Of a DNA stretch of 64,000 nt, positions 34,601-46,600 are shown in pieces. The first letter of the stretch is position 1. Each line of letters starts with the position of its first letter. Source of the DNA: Gyrodactylus bullatarudis (Eukaryota > Platyhelminthes > Monogenea > Gyrodactylidea > Gyrodactylidae); the NCBI GenBank assembly GCA_012064415.1, contig SSNU01000104.1, forward strand, positions 124,001 through 188,000. The letters run 5' to 3'. The notes beneath the pieces were generated by a model, which searched no databases, was not told the DNA's origin, and saw only the letters and a program-made list of their open reading frames with translations. The translations under genes were made by a program, and so were the position numbers.

Positions 34601-37600
34601 ATGAGGTTGTCAATACAGAAGAAGGCGAGAAAACAAAATTTTTCATGAAACTTAACTTCAAAGGTGATGGTTTTAGTAATGATGTTAGGAGAAGACTCAA
34701 TAATCTCATCGATCAACATTATGACAATATACAATTGAAAATTGTATTCAAAACTCAGAGATTGTTCAGTTTAATCCATAAGGATTTACTTGACCCTCAA
34801 GAAAAGATTTACAAGTGTGACTGTGGTGCTTCGTATATAGGGCGTACTATTAGGAAGTTATCAAGTAGATCTCATGATCATCTCAATAAAGATACCGCGG
34901 TGACCAGACATCTAAAACAGGAAAACCATGCTGCTTCAATTTCTAATTTTTCCATCTCATACAAAAACCCAGGGGATGACAGCACTCATGTGTGAGTGAA
35001 GGAGAAATTTTTCATCAACATGTATAAACCTAATTTGTGTGTTCAAAAGAATTATTCATTTAATCTTCAACTACCATGGCCTATGTGAGCTTTTTCACCT
35101 TTTTCTCTTAACTGTTGCTATTTATTGAAGAGTTTTTGGTGTTTTTTCAGCTTACATAATATTCTTATTTCTATTCATGACCGTTATATTCTTTAACTTA
35201 TACTTTTTCTTTGTAAATTGTAAATTATTATTTTTCATTCAAACTTTAATTTTATCATTTCCAAAGAGAGACCACTGATGATCCTTTGAGAAATGCGCAT
35301 TTGGTTCTAAATATATTTTCTTACATATTTCTAAATAATCGATAAAAAATCATGCACGTAACACGCTAGATTTTCTATTTAAAACACAAATTCCCTCATT
35401 ATAAACACTGTTCAATATAGGTTTTTACACTCACTATTTCCTCTAATGCACTAATTCTGGTCACTGGCCTTAATCCCCTCTGGGTCCGGAGATTCGCTTT
35501 TCTAGTCAAAAATTCTCCGAGTCTTATTCTGACTCCAATAATAACTATTTTTTGAGAAATAATGAATATGACCCTATGGAAAAAATTCCTATTGGACCTT
35601 ATGTTTTTAATTTTTCTAATTACTTATTATCCACTTTCAACGCTATTTAGATAAAATATGAACTGTCTGATTGTGACGACTTGACTAATCTTAAATTAGT
35701 CATGTCTCACATTGGATCTAAATTGGACTAGACTAAGTCTTTACTTTACTCCTATCTTCATTGACCAGATGATTTTCGTTTTGCTTGCAGACACTAGTTT
35801 TTCATATTTAATGACTTTTTATGATAACTTTTCACACTCTCCAAATTGATGAATTTGATTAACATTATTTTTATCTATTTATTTCTTTTACATTTTTTAA
35901 ATGAGAACCTCTACAAAGATTATACTATATTTATTTGTAATTAATATATTATTGAAATATAAGTGATTTTTCTAACAAAAAAAAGAAGAAATTTTCAATG
36001 AATGATAGATTTTGAATTATTAAACACACTATGATCTTTTTGGATCAGATTTTCAGCTCAAATTAATAACAAATATAACCTGAATAGACCCTGAAAAAAA
36101 ATCCTGGGAAAAATTAACGATTCGAGGGAAAATGGGAGATGGCATATGAAGCATAAAAAATCTGTTTGAAGCATGAAATAGAAGTGTTTGGGGAAAAAAT
36201 AATTTATCTTTCTCTAATAAACACTCATATTTATTCTTAGCAATTTAATGTTGTAATTTCAAATAAAAACTTCCAATCTAGACCTCTTCCATGATCGAGA
36301 TGAAGTAAGTTTTGTATAAGATTTTACCCTCAAGTACATCTATTGGAGAATAAATTGAAGAATTGGAAAGAATACAAATTTTCCCACATAATTCATAAAT
36401 TTATGTAGTTAGATTAATATGCAGTGTATCATATTTTTCCAAGTTTCTCGTGCCAGTACATAGAAAGAGAGTACACGTTAAGGATTACAATACACCATGG
36501 GATTATACTGACCAAATTAATGTGAATGTAGAAAAAATACTAAAAAGTTGTTTATTGGTGTAAGAAATCTACGGAACAGTTGGTGATTTCGATCAAGGAA
36601 ATAGAAAGTAGAGAATTAAAAGTGAAAACATTAGCCAAGTAACAAACATACAAAAATTCATAATAAATAAATGTAAGAGAATCGAAGATCAGTTGAAAAA
36701 ACAAAAAGATTTTTTTCTCGTTCTGTATCCTGATTCAAACAGGATCGAAAATCTTTCCTTGACAAGGGAATAGGGATGGGTTGCTCAAAAATAACATTTT
36801 TATCTGAAGTAAAAGAGAGATTAGAGTAAAATTCACAAGTTCACACATAATTTGATTGATAATGCTCAAAAACTTTGAATTAATAAGGAATTACACTTGG
36901 TGTTTTAATCTGGATATCAAATTTCAACTTGCAAGATTTATAGATAAACTAATAAAGAATCTATATATTTTTCTATAAAACTATCAGATTTTCACGTCAA
37001 ATTAATATATTCTAAATGAATCATGAAAATCCGGTCTATTGAATGGAGGTATCGGGGAAAATATATTTGTCTTTCTCTAATAAAAATATTCCTAGAATAC
37101 AGTCGTTTTGGTGTCAAATTTTAAAATTAGCTTCCAGTTTAAAGAAGAGAGTTGCTCATATGGACATGAATGTTGGAAAATCATCACCAAGTATGTTTCA
37201 CGTTTTAATTAGGCTTTTCTCAATATTTTCACCATAGTTTATAGAAGAAAAAATATTTACTCTGCATATTAACAAGTTTCTCAAATAGAAATGAAGATTG
37301 AATATTCAGAAAAAATTACTTTTCGATAAAAAGAATGAATGAAATCATCGGTATTCGAAAAAGTTACAATTCTATAAGAAAGATGCAATGAATAACAAAA
37401 TTTTTCTTAGCGTACAAGAATTCTTAATTTTTTCTTGCATCATTTGAATGTTTGACAGATAAAATTTATGTAATTCAAACTAAGATGGATAACAAGTTAC
37501 AAACATCTTTTTTATGTTACGCTAAACTGCCCAAAGCTAGCAAAAGTTAAAAATACCATCACACACATTTCTCTTGGAACGAAGTAAGAATCAGAGGAGA

Positions 37601-40600
37601 ATTTCTATGAAAATTGTATCATGGAAAGATTTCATGTTCTAGTCAGTAGGGGAAAAATATTTCAAATTTCGAGGTACCTTGTCTTTTTATTCTCTCCCTT
37701 AAAGGAACAAGTTATTTTCCCTTTCAGACAGACAGACAAATTCATTACAGTAAACTTGAATTTTTCAGATAAGTTATAAAAAGTGATTTGAAATTAGAAA
37801 AGAGAATATTCTTTATTATGTATGAGAATGATAATTAAGAGATATGTCTGGCTGCTTGTAATTACACCTGAATTAAAGAGGATAGAGAAATACTTTAGTT
37901 GATATAAATTATTCATTGTGTTTTTATACCAATAAGAGTTCAAATTTTATATTTCCAAAAAACATGATGGGTTCTTTTGGAAAATCCAAACTACCAATAA
38001 TGATACTCGAGGTATATTCAAAAAAATTTTAGTTCTTACTAAAGTTGGCTGATAGGAAAAAACTCAAACATTTTACTTCGGATAGTCGGGAACACAAAAT
38101 ATTTTTGAATCTCATTGTGAAATGAGCGCATGAGGTGTTAAAAATAAAAAAAATTTCTGGAAAATAATTCAGTCTGACCAAAATTTGGCTTTTTTTTGGA
38201 TTTCAAAATAACCATATTTTCAGTGTTTGAGTTCAAATTTTTATCGATTTGGAAAATTTGAACCATTAAATGATATTCGGGGATCAAAATTAGTTCACAG
38301 AAATTCGTAGTTTTTTGTGGGGAAATAGAGCTTTTCGAGTTTTTTTGATTATCACGATTTATCCAAAATTTAGGAGTTTAACTTTTTCAAAACGATCGGG
38401 ATTTTTTCCGAACCTCTATGACCAAATTTGAATTATTCGTCTGATGATGATCACAAAAATAAGTAACAATCGGAGTAAATCAGAAGAGTAATTGAATCGA
38501 GACATTTCTAGACGATTTCTTCATCGGAATCTCAAATCCCTGTATAAAATATCAACTTTTGATAGGAAAAGTTTCAAGCTAGTCATGATGTTAACACTAA
38601 TAAAATTGAAGATTTATCCCTAAATATTTCCTCGAATTGAAAATTTAATTTTAATTTAGCTTTAGGAAGATTTAAATTAATTAACAAGATTAAGTTAAAG
38701 ATTAACTTGACAAAATTTCAATACAACCGGGATTAAAATCATAATCAAGGAATAAAAATCATGGGAATCTACAAATCAGAGTTAGACAAGAATTTTTATA
38801 AAAACAAATGTAATGAGATCACATGCCTAGGGAAAGTCATAAAGGAATTTAGGAACAGGACAAGAGTGATAAATCAATAGACTTCTGGAAGAAAGAACTC
38901 ACCTTGATTTTCTTGTGGGTAGGGTAAGTTGCAAATTTGATTGCTGCTTCCATTGCCAAAATGATTGAACTGAGGGCCTGTTCTATTGTTTATCGAATTG
39001 TAGTCGGAGGGACTCGAGTACTTGAGGAATTGCCGATAGAGATTAGTCGGCTGCAAATTGCCATGATGAGGAAAGTAGACATTCCCAGACTCGAATGGTG
39101 GTGGAGGAGGTGGTGCTGGACTCATTGGCGGTGGTGGAGCCATGAGACTATTCGATTGATTATAATTCTGGCCAAGAAGAGAGCAATTCGATAACATTGA
39201 ATGATTCATTTCATTCTGTGTGATTGGTAGTTCCTTGTCAATTGGAAGGTTTACATTTGACAATAGGAAATGTTTCCTTTGGCTATTCTTCATTGGCAAG
39301 GAAGAGTTGAACTGTTGACGTTTCAACTGACCTTCAGAAGTCTCTTCTCGATTCTTTCGACATGAACAACAACCGTAGAGGCAAAACCTCTGACATGGAG
39401 TCAATGATGTAATTTTATTCATTGAATTTTGTTGAGCCTTGATTCGTCCTCGACAGGCTATTACAATGCAACAGATTGCGATAAAAATAAACATGAAACT
39501 CAGGAGGATGCCGAATATGAGAAACATTAACTGATTGCTTGTTACCAAAGTGAAGTAACTCCTTTTAGCCTGAGAAGAAATTTTGGGAAATTAAAAATAG
39601 GAATTTTTTCATATTTTAGCAGATAGTTCTTAGGCAATCATATTTTTTGAATCCTACGTGCATTTTGACCTTTGAGAAAACGTTTTAAATGAAAACTTTA
39701 ATTTTCTTTGAACTAGTAGAGCACGCATCAGATGAATGATAAAACTGAAATCTTTGCCTATTTGAAGAGATTTCCTATCGAATGAGGAAAAAATGAGTTA
39801 TTTTCGGAGGCTTTTAATGAATCATTATCAGTTACTTGAATCATGATATGTGATAGAAATGATCTAGTAGGATTTTCGACTCAACATCAGTTCTAGAATG
39901 TACTCTTTCTACTGATGCTTTCGTTCGCATGATAGTTAGTTTTGTTATTAAGTGAAAACAAAAATAATTGAAGATTCCTTCCATGCGAACAAAAGAAAAT
40001 ATATTTCTAGAAAAATATTACTCAATTCAAATTACAAAGAAGAAATTATTTCCTTTTTACTAGGAAGATTCAGCTTTTCTTTTTGTTCAAACAATGAAAG
40101 ATTCAAGTTGAAGATTGAAACTCTAATTTTTTTCTATTTTGTTCAGATTTCAAATTAGCTTTATCCTTTTGCGATCACCATAATTCAACTTCACACTTGT
40201 AATCTCTATGAGACACTTTTGATAATTTTCTATCAAAACAGAATACTGCTCGAAAAATGGCAGATTCATAAATTAAAGCTAATTGATATGAAGTTGGGAA
40301 TCTATGATTTTTACGAAAACCTCGATTTTTTCATCAAATATTCGATTATATTGATGATTTTTTGGAATTTTTCGCCCTCTTTTACAATTTGAAGACATAT
40401 GATAAGAAAACCGAATCTTTATTATCTTTTTGGAATCGAATTTCGATTATCTGATCCTTTTCACTACTTGAATATTAATGAAATTTCGACAAATCAAAAT
40501 CCCTTGAAAATGGTGAATCCTTCGAAAATTTGTTGGCGTTATTTAGCATTCTTGTCTAATCGGGATCTTGAAATCAACTTTTAATCACTCTCTCACTTTG

Positions 40601-43600
40601 AAACGAATAAAAAATTTCAGTTCAAAGTTCAAAAAAATGGGAGTTTGAAAGTTCGAAATTTGAAAAAGAAGAAAATTTTTTTTTCAAATCGTAAGAGTAG
40701 GCAAATCTTAAATATAATCGAATATTTGATGGAAAAATCGAGGTTTTCGTAAAAATCATAGATTCCCAACTTCATGTTAATCAACTTTATAATGGGTCCC
40801 TTAATTGTTTAGGAAAATATGAAAATCAGTGAACCGAATTTAAAGCATTACATCAGAATAAGAGGTCTTGAAATTTTACTTTTCAGCACATCATTTTAAT
40901 TTTGATGGTATCAGAAAAATGTATTTATATTCATGATTCATAACCAACTTTTAACAGTTTTCCTCAATTAATAACTAAACATTTCTGGTTCAAGGTCTTT
41001 AGTAAGACTTGTTTCTTAACAAAATGCTCAAAAATGTTAACCTCTAGAAAAAAAAACAGTTTAGTCTCATTAACAAAAGAAGCAAGTGAAATTTAACTTT
41101 TAAAAATTATAAAATTTTTTTCATACTAACATGCAAAATCTAGGAGAGTTGTATTTAAAAAAAAAATACAGTTTAAAAATTTTAAGACAATTCAGAATCC
41201 TGATACATTTTCGCAATGTAACAGGTAAAATATTAGTTGTAAAGCTTCATGAGATTTTTGTTTGAAAACCTAGATTGAGTTGAAATATTTTGTTGATTTC
41301 ATGTTAAGAGAATACTCAAAAGTAGATCCTTTAATTCTCAATAACACAAAATCCCTTAGATTTACTCTTTCTTTCAAAAAAGTGTTGATCCACATTTGCT
41401 TACGTTTAAATTAGAGTTTAAATCATTGAAATGAAAACTCACAGGTTTGATAAAGGACACATCACTGAATCGAGTTATATACTTCTGATTCAAGGCGTAA
41501 ACAACAATCTCATATGACCTTCTCGGATCCTTATTGTCCAGGGTATACTTCTGAATAAATTTTAATCAGTTAATTCGAGCATGAATTTCTGGACAAGTAG
41601 TAGTATCTCAATCGATTATACGAATAAAAACATCTTGAAAATAGATTTATGCAAATTATCGGTGTGAGGATTATTAATTATGCTTCTCAAATTGTTTCAG
41701 CTATGACTGATTGAAGTTAATTTAATTAGTTCTTTAGTATATAACTTACATTGATATCTGACTTGACCATGGTTTCTTTTGCACTATGAGGCAAAGTCTT
41801 GTTTTGTTCTCTACACAGGATCATGTAATATTTAAGGTTTTTCCTCACTAACTCTAACGAGAGAGGCATGGACCATTCCAAAATAATATCCCCGTTTATC
41901 TAAAAAAATTCAAAAAGCATCTTAGCTCCGAATACAATATGTTTTTGAGCGGCAATATTTCCAAACTTGATCAAAAATATTATTTGATTGTGAACTAGAG
42001 ATGTAACGAATTTTAATCTTTTTTTAAATCAAAGTTTTCCGTGAAATTTCCACATATAATTTTTATAACAATGATGTGTAAGATCTAAAATAAATTACTT
42101 GCGATCCAATGCATAGTTGCCAAGATAACAAAAGGTCAGGTGTAAAAGACAACCTGTCATTAGTGATCAAGAATTAATCAAAGAAATCGTTAGTTTTCTC
42201 AAAAATAACATCAATTTGGGATCAAAAATTGAAATGACTCACTTTTCTCTCAGAATTAGTAATGACTGGTTTCACGTTGAGAATGTTAGCAAAGGATACT
42301 TCGTTCGACCATTCAGAGACCTTACCACTACTTCCGCCAACAGCTATTCTCATCTGATATGAGAATCCAGGTGCTAACCATGAGTCATTTTGATGAAAAT
42401 ACACAAACAATTGATTCTGAAGAGAGAAAAAAAATAAAATTCAACTGTATTGTCAGAAGAGTGTTGACTCAATTTTCAGAAATCAAACTCTCTTAATCGA
42501 TATTTGATACGATTTTGAAATTTAAATTTAAACTTAGGGTTTTCATCATACTCTTCAAACTTGAATAATAACTGAACAAAATAGAGACATTCTTTTTCAA
42601 AATTTTTTTTCATCAAAGTCTCAAAATATTTTAGGTAACCAATTCAAAAGTCAAACCCTTTTGCTGATTTGTAAAAAAAATATTTTGGACAAAATTACCG
42701 ACTCAAGCTTTGAGTTGCAAATTTTTGTTGATTTCAATGTGAAAGAGGAATCAAATTTCATTTTCAGAGTCATCATTAGACAAGAAAACCAAAATAGTCG
42801 TTGAGATTTTAGAATACACTCCATTTACGTGCAAAAGTTTATTTTCGATTTTTCGATCATTTTTACTGCTTGAATAATTGGTTTCTTTGTCTATTGGTGA
42901 TCTAGATAAATAACAAAGTGATTTAATAGATCTAAAGTTTCAAATTTTTTCTCATTTAACAACATATGTTGAAATATTGATATTTAAGCTGTGTTCTGAT
43001 CAAAATTTATAGTAAACTTGTTTGTCAATGAAACCTTTGACTACTACGTGAAAAATCGTGAAAATATAAATCGAAAATATTTTTCCTTGCAATACAATAT
43101 TTTTACCTCTTTTGTGTCTCAATCTAAAGACCGTACATCATTAGAATCGTCTGTTAAAGCTTGATCAGAAAATAACCTTGACTAAAAATCAATGTCTAGT
43201 GACACTACACCATAGTCAGTTAAGGTTGGACTAGAGCAATTGTTTTTTATTGATAGAGTAACTTGAATTTTAACTAAAATCACCAATCATCTCTGTTAAT
43301 ATCAGCTATTGATATATTCATACTCGAATCATCTTATTTCATAATAAAATATTCTTTGAGTGCTATTATGCCGATAACTAAACTTGAGATGAAATCTGAT
43401 AAGATAAAAATAGCTCTTTTTGTACTTGAAAAAAGGGATTTTTGAAGCTAAATAGTATTTAGTAAATACATTTTCAAATTTGCTTTTCAGGGAAAACCCT
43501 GAAATTTCAAAGGAATTGATTACTCATATTGAACAGTGCACTTTTCTACTTTTGAAAATACAAGTTTTTGCTTTTGTTGTTGTAAGATATCATGAATTGT

Positions 43601-46600
43601 GTTTTTAAGATTTTTTTGTTTTTTTTTCCCATTTATCACTTGATTCAGTGTATCTTAGTTGGAAATATTTTGCTAACCAGGCATAAGAATGCCTTTGATA
43701 TTTGAGCTTTTTCACAAAGGAGTAGAATTCCTAAATTCATCATCCTTTATCATCGAAATTATTAAGCTTATCAATGATGATAAGATTCATGTCCGTAGTA
43801 GCTGAGTACGTAATTCAGAACAAGGTTTATTAACAGCTCCATTAAGAGTCTCTTGAAAATGGTAATTTTCAACCCCATTTTTACCTTAAACCTTCAATAT
43901 CGAAGCAGTTTTATGAGCAGATTAAATGAAATTTCAAAGATAACTCTTTTGCCATTAACTAAGTGTTCGTAAAAATTAATTTACAAATAAATCCTCTCTT
44001 TGGCCCAGATGAAATTATGTGAAAGGAAACAATTTCATAGAATTCCGTCCTAGTAAATTAATTTTAATCATCCCATTCTAATTTTGTAATTCTGTGAGTG
44101 AATCTAAATTGAAACTTTCTTTTTTTGATGATAATAGATCTCTTCATATAAGAGAGTTTATTCTTACATTTTTGATATCATGCCATTTGGGAAGTCTTTT
44201 AGGAATCTTGTCAGCTTTCTGTGATTCTCCTGATATAGCTGGAAGCCATGAAGGACCCTTTTGATAGTTTGTTATTTGGTATTCAATTTGAACTTTGGAT
44301 ATTATGTGAGAATTATCCTTCCATCGAAGCATCAAAGCAAGATTATGATGAATTTTATCTATTCTTGGCGGATTTAGATTATCTAAAAGAATTAAACATT
44401 TATCATTTATATAACATCTATACTTTGAAAAGTTAATTTTGTTTTTAGATGCTTAGGTCATGTATAAATCCTCGAGGTTCATCTTCACTGTCAATATAAG
44501 ACCTGAATGTGATTGAAAAACTACCAAAATACGGTATATACAAGAGAAAACAGATAATGAAGATCTAATATTTCTTAAATCTCCTTCCTTATTTCCCTGC
44601 TGGAATATAGTGGTCTATACCCCATCTGGCTGAGGAGAATCAAATTTTCAGCTGTACTTTATCACAAGATCCGAAACTATCATCTTCGCTCCTCAAGAGG
44701 TTTCACGATCCTTCCTACAGCGCTTCCCCTTTGAGACATAGATTTCAACTCAAATTTTATGTTTTTAAAAACCTAAAGATATCCTAGATTATTCCAATTA
44801 TTTCAATTTATGCACCAGATAACTATTTTATAAACTTTTTCAAATAAAAAATCTTATATATAAGAATATATGTCGCTGTACCAGATTAAAAGTTCAATAT
44901 AAACTTGAAGCTAACACGCAAAAAATGAATGACTTACTTTTCGACAAAGGGATCGAATTATCAAAGTAATTCTTTGTTCCTCTCTTGGATCTGTCTATTC
45001 CATCTGAAAGAAATTTCAATGAAAACTGCTTTGAATCATAATTCTTAAGACTAGTTCAATTATCTGGTTTTAGGATAAATCATTAATAATCATAGTTATT
45101 CACTATTCAAATATATTATCAAATATGATTTTGACTATTTATTATTGCTTTGAATGACTGGTTTTCTAGCTTTTTATCTTCTCTTTAGCTCACCAGAAAT
45201 GATGTTGTAATAGGAATATATCAAAAATTAATTTAAAGCTAATTGATATGAAGTTCGGAATCTATGATTTTTACAGAAATCTCGATATTTTCATCAAGAA
45301 TTCGAATTTGTTAAAGATTTCCTGGAATCCTACTCATGCTTCCCACTTTTACCATTTGAAGAAAAGAAATCTGCAAAAAATTATTTTTATGAAAAATATG
45401 GTCATTTTTCAAATTCCCATTTGGCGCCAAAATCCCAAAATCATAGATTCCCAACTTCATATCAACCAACTTTACTTAATAAAATAACACCATGAAAAAC
45501 GATACTTGATTCAGAGAAGAGGTTTTTCTGGTAATTACTGGTAAGTCATTTACAGATTTTCACATTTCTTTAAAAATATCTATAAAATCATTTGAAATTT
45601 ATTACAATAAATCAAAATTTTTTCAGAATCATGAATCTTCTGAAGCTTAATTAGACGATAAAATCGTCAGAGCATTTCCCCTGCCTAGAAAGCACATAAA
45701 ATTTTATGATTTTTACAAAAAGTTTTGAATGACCCGAGATTGAGCTAAATTTTCTTGTTGATTACGGAAATTCGAAGGTATAAACCACATTTATTTAAAT
45801 TCAAGAATTCATTTATTAGACAAGAATTACGAATTCAGCCATAGAAGTTTATATTTAATTTTAAAGAAGTTGAATGATGACGAATTTCAACCTGAAAATT
45901 TATTATGAACTGTAATATTAAATGCTATTTAAATAAAAAGAAGAATACCAAGCTGTAAGATGACTCTCCTATGAAATTGACACCTTCACATCCGATCTCT
46001 AACATCTACCCCTAAATAATATGAAGATTGGAATTTATGATTTTTACAAAATTCTTAAAGAAATTGAATGCGATCAAAATTTTTAAAAATCTAGATCATC
46101 AGCCTGACATTCACCATACGAAGAAAAAAATTGTAATAAATAAATTTTTAGTAAAATTATGGCATCTATTTTAAAACTCAGGTTAGCGCCATATTATGGG
46201 ATCAAAAGTTGATTTTAAGGATTTAAGAAATCGAATATGCTGAGTCAAATTTCGATTACTTGATTAATTTAGATGACCCAAAATCACTGAATAATGATGG
46301 CATTATCACAAATGTTATGTCAATGATCTGTTTCCTTATCTAATCGCGGTTCTAAAAACCAACTTTTGATCACTATGATCGCTATGAAATTAACAAAAAA
46401 GTTTAAAAAATGGGAATTTGGCGCTAACTTGAGATGTAGTATAATTTTTTGCAGTTCATCAGAGAAATTTCATCTTTTGATTTTTGGTTTTTTCAAAATT
46501 ATGCCAAATTTTATTGGTGAACCAATCCTTGCGCTTGCAAGGAAACAAAATTAAGATCTCAATTAGTCTTTTGATTGGTCAGTTGTGAGGATAGATGAGT

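Larger units (their letters stand above)
31440..35320 (+). mobile_element. Penelope-like element (copy 3), host of the piggyBac insertion
   Basis: RT begins around 31500; an early segment (DLIKLDDYSNKEYVQNL) is frameshifted. LYLHPKTYKIIDNN and PIRPILDMSS follow, then one stop at 31834-31836, then MISLDISSLFPNVPIED. The frame is interrupted at 31926-33973 by a piggyBac and resumes exactly in phase at a TTAA. The 3' half encodes GIAMGSPLSP, YIRYVDDTF (catalytic YVDD), a thumb, and a C-terminal GIY-YIG endonuclease (CDCGASYIGRTIRKLSSRS), ending at 34995. The 3' UTR shares its TTTTTTCAGC end with the other copies, and a hammerhead-like fold follows. Apart from the one stop, the N-terminal frameshift and the insertion it is little decayed, so it inserted fairly recently. 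Confidence 0.88.
20803..38902. other. 18.1-kb receptor intron filled with transposable elements
   Basis: Between receptor exons 10 and 11 this intron holds PLE copy 2, a mariner relic, several foldback repeats, the SINE candidate, a LINE, LINE 3' fragments, and PLE copy 3 with its piggyBac insertion. The stretches 20803-22160, 25350-26100, 29400-30160 and 35800-38900 are AT-rich without recognisable elements, except weak repeat similarity around 38100-38450 to 49980-50170. Confidence 0.6.

Noticed and set aside
45248..45487. Frame starting MKFGIYDFYRNLDIFIKNSN
   Set aside because: It is the left arm of the foldback element and recurs at 26085-26267 and, inverted, at 26521-26763.
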